DNA of 43,150 bases, taken from positions 1 through 43,150 of the IMG/VR virus record IMGVR_UViG_3300049440_000140. The stretch is one strand, 5' to 3'. Below, in pieces: positions 38,628 to 43,150 of the stretch. The DNA comes from a virus. Made by a program: the position numbers and the translations under genes. Position 1 is the first letter of the stretch; every line of letters begins with the position of its first letter. The notes under the pieces were generated by a model that was given only the letters and a program-made list of their open reading frames with translations, had not been told where the DNA came from and ran no database searches.

Positions 38628-38949
38628 CGATCCCTCGGGCGCCGAGCCGACTGTGAAATCGCTTCAACGCGAGCTGCGTGAACAGCGCAAGGCGGTGCGG
38701 CGGCTATCGGACTATCTGCTGCTCTCGCTCGACCAGCTTGACGAGGCGGTTGGCTCGCGGCGAGACATTCCGTCCGACGTGAGTACGTGGCTTGCCAAGC
38801 TCGCGAACGCGCTGGATCAGGAAAACGACCGCGTTCGCTTCTTCACGCTCGGCGTCGATTTTCGCAAAGACAATAAGCCGCGCGCTGTCGCAGCGATTCG
38901 CAAACGTCTCAACCTTCCCGCGCGCGCAGAGGCATCCGATGGACGCTGA
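38617..38949 (+). CDS. Coiled-coil early protein with shared DPSGAEP start
   Basis: 110 residues from GTG 38617. Opens MDASDPSGAEP, then a charged helix (TVKSLQRELREQRKAVRRLS, DYLLLSLDQLDEAVGSRRDI) and a second helical half (TWLAKLANALDQENDRVRFF ... AAIRKRLNLPA). Overlaps the upstream gene by 11 nt. Function unknown. Confidence 0.65.
   Translation: MDASDPSGAEPTVKSLQRELREQRKAVRRLSDYLLLSLDQLDEAVGSRRDIPSDVSTWLAKLANALDQENDRVRFFTLGVDFRKDNKPRAVAAIRKRLNLPARAEASDGR
38629..38646 (+). repeat. Gene-start repeat, copy A
   Basis: GATCCCTCGGGCGCCGAG, encoding DPSGAE of the coiled-coil protein. Exact copies at 38993-39010 and 39261-39278; a GATCCCTC partial copy at 38221-38228. Confidence 0.7.
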
Positions 38950-39262
38950 CGACGGTAGCAACGCCCCGTTCATGTCTGAGTCTGCTCCGGGCGATCCCTC
39001 GGGCGCCGAGCCGCTTTTCGGTACACACATTCGCGAGGCAATCGACGTGCTGCGCGGGAAGTCTGAACCAGAACCGTGCGCGCATTGCTGGCATCAGTGG
39101 GGTTCATCGGGAGGCGGAATCTCAGCCACGGAGACTTGGATGTGCGGCACGCACCGCTGCTGTTTCTGCGGGGAAACGAAGCGATACGATATTCGCACGT
39201 CCATTGAGCCGCCGCGAAAACACGGCCCCTATCACTACGAGATTCTGACCCATGTCGGCTGA
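38939..39262 (+). CDS. Zinc-ribbon early protein with HGPY motif
   Basis: 107 residues from ATG 38939, six bases after GAGG (a second ATG at 38972 is in frame). Contains GDPSGAEP, then PCAHCWHQWGSSGG and CGTHRCCFCGETKRY, a CxxC...CxxCC-type zinc site, and a final PRKHGPYHYE. The pattern resembles small phage-encoded treble-clef proteins of unknown role. Confidence 0.65.
   Translation: MDADDGSNAPFMSESAPGDPSGAEPLFGTHIREAIDVLRGKSEPEPCAHCWHQWGSSGGGISATETWMCGTHRCCFCGETKRYDIRTSIEPPRKHGPYHYEILTHVG
38993..39010 (+). repeat. Gene-start repeat, copy B
   Basis: Exact GATCCCTCGGGCGCCGAG encoding DPSGAE near the start of the HGPY zinc-ribbon protein. Confidence 0.7.
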
Positions 39263-40298
39263 TCCCTCGGGCGCCGAGATGCGCTCCCCAAACGAAGTTC
39301 TGAGCGCGAAGCGAATTGCGGAACTGGTCTCAACGCTAACCGATCCCGAGACGTGCGACACGTACGATAAAGACGCGCTGCCGGATGATACTCTGGCGGT
39401 GTGTGCGTCGCACGAGGCGTTGCGTTCGCGGCTTGAATCCGAGGTCTCGCCGCGCTCCTCGGGAGCGACGAGCGATTCCCTGCTCTGCGTCAGATGCGGC
39501 TATCCCGAGTCGCTGCACGCGGAACTGCGCCCCTTGCACCCGTTCCAGCCATTTCACGACGAGTTGCCCGCGCCGCGCTCCTCGGGAGGCGCACCGCTAT
39601 CCGTCGAGCAAATTGCGGATCACGTCGCATACGCAGCGTCCGTCGTCGCCCCGCAGCCGCGTAATGGTTCTGTCGCAAGGATTTACGCGCTCTGCGACTC
39701 GCACGAAGCGTTGCGTACTCAGGTCTCCGCGCTCCGGCAGGAGGCCGCGCAAGCCGTCGCGAACGCCCGAGTGAGGCGCAAATACATCGACGCAGCAGCG
39801 GCCGCGCGTCAGGAGGCCGAGACCCTCACCAGGCAGCGCGATGCGGCGATCCGAGAAATCAGCGTAATTGCACGGGAGGCCGAGACCCTACGCAAGCAGC
39901 TCGAGGGATTGCAGAAGTTGAACGCCGAGAACGTGAAGATCGGCGCGGGCGCACAGCGAGTCGCGTCCGCATCGCTCGCCGCGTTCAGTGAAGTGAGTCA
40001 GGCCGAAACCGCATCGCGCGCTGAAATCGGACGGCTGACTCGGGAGGCCGAGACCCTACGGGGCCAACTGGACGCCGAGAAGGCGCGGTTGGACTTCCTC
40101 TCGTCATGGACGCGGGGCGATTCAGGCATATGCCCGCCCGGCAATCACGGCGGCGACCCGGGTACGTGGCTGTTCTTTCGCCAGGATGATGCGAAGGGCG
40201 ACAGCTACGGCCTCTGGAACGATGTAGAAACGGAAGGCCCCACGCTTCGCGAAGCTATCGACGCCGCCCGCGTTGCCGCCCCACGAGAGCCGAAATGA
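39252..40298 (+). CDS. Repeat-containing coiled-coil early protein
   Basis: 348 residues, opening MSADPSGAEMRS. Two diverged units (AVCASHEALRSRLESE and YALCDSHEALRTQVSAL) and two PRSSG-A/G segments show internal duplication. A zinc pair sits between them (LCVRCGYPESLH). Residues ~160-285 are a coiled coil built on repeats of EAETLxxQ. The C-terminus (LDFLSSWTRGDSGI, DAKGDSYGLWND, LREAIDAAR) is a small domain common at the end of phage accessory proteins. Role unknown. Confidence 0.65.
   Translation: MSADPSGAEMRSPNEVLSAKRIAELVSTLTDPETCDTYDKDALPDDTLAVCASHEALRSRLESEVSPRSSGATSDSLLCVRCGYPESLHAELRPLHPFQPFHDELPAPRSSGGAPLSVEQIADHVAYAASVVAPQPRNGSVARIYALCDSHEALRTQVSALRQEAAQAVANARVRRKYIDAAAAARQEAETLTRQRDAAIREISVIAREAETLRKQLEGLQKLNAENVKIGAGAQRVASASLAAFSEVSQAETASRAEIGRLTREAETLRGQLDAEKARLDFLSSWTRGDSGICPPGNHGGDPGTWLFFRQDDAKGDSYGLWNDVETEGPTLREAIDAARVAAPREPK
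39261..39278 (+). repeat. Gene-start repeat, copy C
   Basis: Exact GATCCCTCGGGCGCCGAG encoding DPSGAE, 9 nt after ATG 39252. Confidence 0.7.
39449..39465 (+). repeat. Intragenic direct repeat, first copy
   Basis: GCCGCGCTCCTCGGGAG, repeated exactly at 39572-39588; each encodes PRSSG. The CCTCGGG part also resembles the gene-start repeat. Confidence 0.55.
39572..39588 (+). repeat. Intragenic direct repeat, second copy
   Basis: Exact second copy of the 17-nt repeat at 39449-39465, encoding PRSSG in the same protein. Confidence 0.55.
40278..40294 (+). repeat. Start-associated sequence, CCCCACGAGAG type, copy 1
   Basis: GCCCCACGAGAGCCGAA before ATG 40295, identical to 40472-40488. It also encodes the APREPK end of the upstream gene. 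Confidence 0.65.
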
Positions 40299-40492
40299 GA
40301 ACGCGCGTCGGAGTATCCACGACTGGTGGAACGTACTGCCCCGAATGTGGCACGCTCGTTCCCCTCGGATTTGGCGTCACTCATCCGTGCTTGGGCGACG
40401 AATCGCTGCGCGTCATCATGCGAACCGATCTCACTATCTCCCTGGGCGGGTTCACCGTCACCGTCCCACGCGCCCCACGAGAGCCGAAATGA
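40295..40492 (+). CDS. Small zinc-site early protein
   Basis: 65 residues in an ATGA overlap. YCPECGTLVPLGFG and THPCLGDE give a CxxC...HxC site, then two beta strands (LTISLGGFTVTVP) and an APREPK tail encoded by the next start-associated repeat. Function unknown. Confidence 0.6.
   Translation: MRTRVGVSTTGGTYCPECGTLVPLGFGVTHPCLGDESLRVIMRTDLTISLGGFTVTVPRAPREPK
40472..40488 (+). repeat. Start-associated sequence, CCCCACGAGAG type, copy 2
   Basis: Exact copy of 40278-40294, before ATG 40489; the identity continues through ATGA (21 nt in all). Confidence 0.65.
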
Positions 40493-40692
40493 TCCAGAGT
40501 ATCCGCGTCACGCGCGACGACCAGAACCACGACGTGCATCTGATCCGCGAGGACGACGCGCCAAGGGATCTCGTCGTCATTCTCGGGATGCTGCGCGCCG
40601 CAGAACATATCGCCCTACACGCATCCGATACCGTGAATGAGACGTTTACTGGACCGCAACTTCACCGTTCGGCCCCACGAGAGGACCTGTAG
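40489..40692 (+). CDS. Small alpha/beta early protein
   Basis: 67 residues in an ATGA overlap. IQSIRVTRDDQNHDVHLIRE then DLVVILGMLRAAEHIALHAS forms a strand-helix fold without cysteines, and the tail SAPREDL is encoded by the following start-associated repeat. No family recognised. Confidence 0.6.
   Translation: MIQSIRVTRDDQNHDVHLIREDDAPRDLVVILGMLRAAEHIALHASDTVNETFTGPQLHRSAPREDL
40672..40692 (+). repeat. Start-associated sequence, CCCCACGAGAG type, copy 3
   Basis: GCCCCACGAGAGGACCTGTA plus G directly before ATG 40693; the first 12 bases match copies 1 and 2. Confidence 0.55.
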
Positions 40693-40935
40693 ATGGCCTA
40701 TTTCAGCGGTCAGGGCATCGTGTTCGCGGCGCCTCAGCCCTACCCCGACTATCCCGGTTGGGAGACGATCGACTGCGGCTGCTGCGCAGGAATTGAATGG
40801 GGCGATCCCGGCCCGCGCGAATGTCGCCAATGCGGCGGCGGGGGCTATCTCGCGCGACACATCGCGAGCGGCGCGGTGGCTCTCTATCCAGGTGGCCCGT
40901 TTCGCTGGCGTGAAAAGCCAAAGGTGAACCGATGA
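40693..40935 (+). CDS. Zinc-ribbon early protein
   Basis: 80 residues, ATG abutting the previous TAG. IDCGCCAGIEWGDPG and CRQCGGGGY form a CxxC...CxxC ribbon with a DnaJ-like CGGGG tail. Aromatic N-terminus (YPDYPGWETI). It ends in an ATGA overlap with the methyltransferase gene. Confidence 0.6.
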   Translation: MAYFSGQGIVFAAPQPYPDYPGWETIDCGCCAGIEWGDPGPRECRQCGGGGYLARHIASGAVALYPGGPFRWREKPKVNR

Positions 40936-41600
40936 GCCGCGATCCGTCCGCCCTCGACTCCGGGGGCTCCCCGCGACTCTTGGATTTGTTCTGCGGCGCT
41001 GGCGGAGCATCGCAGGGCTACAAGCGCGCGGGCTTCCATGTGACGGGCGTGGATAATCGCGCGCAGCCCCACTACGCGGGCGATCGGTTCATTCGCGCTG
41101 ACGCCATGACGTTCTCATTCGAAGGGTTCGACGCGATTCATGCGTCGCCGCCCTGTCAGGCATACACCAAGGCGCGGAACCTCCAAGGGAACGCTCACCC
41201 CGATCTCGTCGGCCCGATGCGCGAGCGGCTGATTGCCGCGGGCGTGCCCTATGTGATCGAGAACGTCATCGGCGCCCCGCTCATCAACCCGCTGCTGCTC
41301 TGCGGAATGATGTTCGGACTGAACGTGTACCGTCATCGCCTGTTCGAGTCATCCGTGCCGCTGCCCTTCCTCCTGCATCCGATGCACCACAAGCCGCACG
41401 TCAAGATGGGCCGTCCCGTCAAAGAGGGAGACATCGTGCAAGTCGTTGGCCACTTCTCGAATATCGGGTATGCGCGGCGCGCAATGGACATTCCCTGGAT
41501 GACGCAGAAGGAGCTGGCACAAGCGATCCCGCCGGGCTACACAGAGTTCGTTGGCCGCGAATTGCTCGCTCACATCCGAACCGCCGAGCGTGTCGCATGA
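40932..41600 (+). CDS. C5-cytosine DNA methyltransferase
   Basis: 222 residues. Motif I LLDLFCGAGGASQGY (16-30), motif IV ASPPCQ with catalytic Cys 75, motif VI YVIENV, motif VIII NVYRHRLFE and a motif X-like region ELAQAIPPGYTEFVGRELLA are all present. It is much shorter than typical 300-400 aa enzymes, with a small target-recognition region of about 60 residues. It probably methylates phage DNA against host restriction; no cognate nuclease is seen. Opens MSRDPSA, like the DPSGAE genes. Confidence 0.9.
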   Translation: MSRDPSALDSGGSPRLLDLFCGAGGASQGYKRAGFHVTGVDNRAQPHYAGDRFIRADAMTFSFEGFDAIHASPPCQAYTKARNLQGNAHPDLVGPMRERLIAAGVPYVIENVIGAPLINPLLLCGMMFGLNVYRHRLFESSVPLPFLLHPMHHKPHVKMGRPVKEGDIVQVVGHFSNIGYARRAMDIPWMTQKELAQAIPPGYTEFVGRELLAHIRTAERVA

Positions 41601-41821
41601 CTGAGCCCCCTCGGGACTTCCCGTCCGCCCCGCGATTTCGCCTTAGCGCGACGGCGCGAGATGCAATGCGCGTTGAGCGGCAGTTGGAGGCGATTGCGAG
41701 CCGGATGAGAGGCGTGGACACGTCGCTGCTCCTCGCCTGTATCCAATGCGCGATGTATCGGGTCCGAGGCCAGCCCGACGAGCCGCACGCCAATCTCGCG
41801 AATTGGAGAGGCATCCAATGA
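41597..41821 (+). CDS. Small helical early protein
   Basis: 74 residues in an ATGA overlap with the methyltransferase. Helical and basic (FRLSATARDAMRVERQLEAI, ASRMRGVDTSLLLACIQCAM). One CxxC lies inside a helix, unlikely to be a ribbon. Function unknown. Confidence 0.6.
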   Translation: MTEPPRDFPSAPRFRLSATARDAMRVERQLEAIASRMRGVDTSLLLACIQCAMYRVRGQPDEPHANLANWRGIQ

Positions 41822-42051
41822 CCGCTAACCAGTCCCCCGAGTTCCCCTCCGTGGGAGCGAGAGCGCGATTCACGCCGAAGCGATTCATGCCGGGCTCAAT
41901 CGTCGAGCGGTATGGCGGGCGCGAATGCGAGATGGAGGAGTTTTCGGGCAATCTCTACACCATCGTGTTCGACGACGGCCAGATATGCTACGCTGACACC
42001 GACGAACTCTCTCCGCTCCCCGCCGCGCCGCTAAATGAGGAGACAGAATGA
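41818..42051 (+). CDS. Small SH3-like barrel protein (second copy)
   Basis: 77 residues, ATGA overlap with GGAGAGG upstream. The strands GARARFTPKRFMPG, SIVERYGGRECEME, NLYTIVFDDGQICYADTDE and LSPL parallel the protein at 37998-38219 in layout. Possible paralogue; role unknown. Confidence 0.6.
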   Translation: MTANQSPEFPSVGARARFTPKRFMPGSIVERYGGRECEMEEFSGNLYTIVFDDGQICYADTDELSPLPAAPLNEETE

Positions 42052-42353
42052 GCATGGATTCACGAACGCCCGCGGAGCGCACGCGCGACCGCGTAACTGC
42101 TCGCTATTCCTGGATCGCTGCCGCTGATGCTAAGGGTCTGTTAAGCGACATCGACGAGCTGCAAGCGGACGCGAATCTCGCGAAGCAACTGTGCGCCATT
42201 CTCATGCGGTACTGCGGCGAGGCTGGCCCGCCTGAAGGCGAGGGTGCCGTTGAGACACTGGCCCGCATCGCCGACGAGCTGGACGCGCATCGTGCCGAAA
42301 TTGCGCCCGTGAACGTGAGCGACGTGCCACCACAGGAGAACGCCGGAACGTGA
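42048..42353 (+). CDS. Helical early protein
   Basis: 101 residues in an ATGA overlap, with GAGGAG six bases before ATG 42048. Helices TRDRVTARYSWIAAADAKGL, LLSDIDELQADANLAKQLC and AVETLARIADELDAHRAEI predict a coiled bundle. No motif of known function. Confidence 0.6.
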   Translation: MSMDSRTPAERTRDRVTARYSWIAAADAKGLLSDIDELQADANLAKQLCAILMRYCGEAGPPEGEGAVETLARIADELDAHRAEIAPVNVSDVPPQENAGT

Positions 42354-42886
42354 TAAAGATTCGCAAGAGTGAGACGGCCGACACCCGGACGTGCGACTTC
42401 CGCAACGTGACTCGCGAGACGTTGGGGGCTAGCTCGCGGCAGCACATTGCCGACGTCAGCGTGGCTCTCGCTCATTTCGCGCAGATGCTACACCGCGCCG
42501 CCGCGATGCACGACGTCGATAAGCTCACCGATCTCGATTCGTTCCATGCCGACTTCATCACCGGCTTCGACGCGGAGCATCAAGGCTGGTGGGACCGTCA
42601 CCGCTCGCTCAACCGGCATCACCTGATGCAACTCGACGGCGTGCCGGACGACGTGAACCTGATCGACGTGCTGGACTTCATCGCCGATTGCACGATGGCG
42701 GGCATGGCGCGAAGCGGCGACGTCTACGCCCTCGCCCTACCCGATGGCTTGCTAGAGCGCGCGTTCCACAACACCGCCGCGCTCCTGAAAAGCGCTGTCG
42801 TCGTCGAGCAACTTTCTGGCGCGTCTCCCGAGGCTGAGACACCCGCCGCGTCCGTCGAGACGCCCCCTGAGAGACCCAATGGCTGA
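42350..42886 (+). CDS. HD-like/DUF5662-type early protein
   Basis: 178 residues from GTG 42350 (GTGA overlap). A His/Asp-rich helical core (HIADVSVALAHFAQMLHRA, AAMHDVDKLTDLDSFHADF, WDRHRSLNRHHLMQLDGVPD, LIDVLDFIADC) resembles small HD-type or DUF5662 phage proteins in which HD and HH pairs bind metal. A phosphohydrolase role is possible but unproved. The tail ETPPERPNG is encoded by the next start-associated repeat. Confidence 0.55.
   Translation: MIKIRKSETADTRTCDFRNVTRETLGASSRQHIADVSVALAHFAQMLHRAAAMHDVDKLTDLDSFHADFITGFDAEHQGWWDRHRSLNRHHLMQLDGVPDDVNLIDVLDFIADCTMAGMARSGDVYALALPDGLLERAFHNTAALLKSAVVVEQLSGASPEAETPAASVETPPERPNG
42862..42878 (+). repeat. Start-associated sequence, CCCCTGAGAG type
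   Basis: GCCCCCTGAGAGACCCA before ATG 42879, inside the end of the HD-like gene. Confidence 0.55.
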
Positions 42887-43076
42887 CTTGGGAGCGTTGC
42901 CGCGAACGCGGCCAGGCGACGTCACGGTGAGCGCCAACAACGGTGACGGCGTGGTCACGTTTCACATGCCGCGCGAGAAAGTGACGAAGAAAGAAAAGGC
43001 GTTGGCCGAGGACACGATGAAACGCATAACCAACTACTTGCGTGCGGCGGGCGGCACCCCTGAGAGGCAGCCATGA
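42879..43076 (+). CDS. Small early protein
   Basis: 65 residues, overlapping the upstream gene by 8 nt. Short strands (DVTVSANNGDGVVTFHMP) then a basic helix (EKVTKKEKALAEDTMKRITN, YLRAAGG) and a TPERQP tail encoded by the next start-associated repeat. Unknown function. Confidence 0.6.
   Translation: MADLGALPRTRPGDVTVSANNGDGVVTFHMPREKVTKKEKALAEDTMKRITNYLRAAGGTPERQP
43055..43072 (+). repeat. Start-associated sequence, CCCCTGAGAG type, last copy
   Basis: CACCCCTGAGAGGCAGCC before ATG 43073; also encodes TPERQP of the upstream gene. Confidence 0.55.
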
Positions 43077-43150
43077 GCACATGGGACTCTCATCTTCGTG
43101 GTCTCGCCATGCGCATCGCGGCAATGATTGCACACCACCCCGCCGACTCG
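43073..43150 (+). CDS. N-terminal fragment of an early protein cut by the window edge
   Basis: 26 codons from ATG 43073 (ATGA overlap) run open to the right edge; MSTWDSHLRGLAMRIAAMIA then HHPADS. Too short to name. If the window were circular the frame would enter position 1 in a frame different from the partial gene at 2-91. Confidence 0.5.
   Translation, partial: MSTWDSHLRGLAMRIAAMIAHHPADS

Noticed and set aside
1-43150. Direct circular closure of the window
   Set aside because: The open frame at the right edge enters position 1 in a different frame from the coding fragment at 2-91, so simple joining is not supported.

Overview
The window is most of the genome of a tailed, short-tailed (podovirus-type) phage with GC-rich DNA. 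The evidence is one continuous late transcription unit on the minus strand (about 33765 down to 627). It runs from packaging (candidate small terminase, TerL), through portal, scaffold, HK97-type major capsid, adaptor, a tail-nozzle-like protein, a block of probable internal virion proteins and tail/adhesin proteins, to a lysis block and a sugar-modification cassette. The early genes lie on the plus strand from 33880 to the right end. The T7-type amidase, two-helix holin-like proteins and N-anchored periplasmic candidates suggest a Gram-negative-type host; the host genus cannot be read from the sequence. No integrase, DNA polymerase, primase, helicase or phage RNA polymerase is visible, so either replication is host-run or those genes lie outside the window.

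Layout. 2-658 (+): tail end of an early-type operon with a RusA-like resolvase. 627-4626 (-): sugar cassette (two glycosyltransferase-like proteins, an FkbM methyltransferase, two small proteins) whose genes all overlap by exactly 8 nt. 4627-5030: promoters and a strong hairpin around a zinc-ribbon gene. 5031-9814 (-): Ig-like/jelly-roll protein split over two reading frames, then lysis and membrane proteins. 9816-14969 (-): tail adhesins and small structural proteins. 14966-20070 (-): internal virion-type proteins. 20067-26709 (-): nozzle-like protein, adaptor, decoration-type protein, capsid, scaffold. 26706-33765 (-): portal, small structural proteins, TerL, RHH regulator, candidate TerS. 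33766-33879: divergent control region. 33880-43150 (+): about 29 mostly tiny early genes, many with CxxC zinc-binding pairs. They include a DUF7249-type protein, an HTH protein, a Rad52-family annealing protein with an SSB-like C-terminal tip, an HNH-like nuclease and a C5-cytosine methyltransferase.

Most neighbours overlap by ATGA/GTGA (4 nt), so both arms are translationally coupled operons. Three control layers can be read from the sequence: a palindromic TAGCGGGCTA-centred element in or beside several promoters; promoters placed so that transcripts would start at or next to the ATG (glycosyltransferase, RHH and HTH genes); and a start-associated sequence (CTGAG..TCCGCCA or CCCCnnGAGAG) repeated just before ten early start codons. 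A 10+10 bp inverted repeat covering the RHH promoter looks like its own operator.

There is no stretch over 300 bases without a gene; the longest gap (4627-4774) holds promoters and a hairpin. I see no tRNA, rRNA, CRISPR array, insertion sequence or attachment site. The genes flanking the two window ends are both plus-strand and early-like, so the sequence may be a circularly permuted, nearly complete genome, but the two end fragments do not join in frame.
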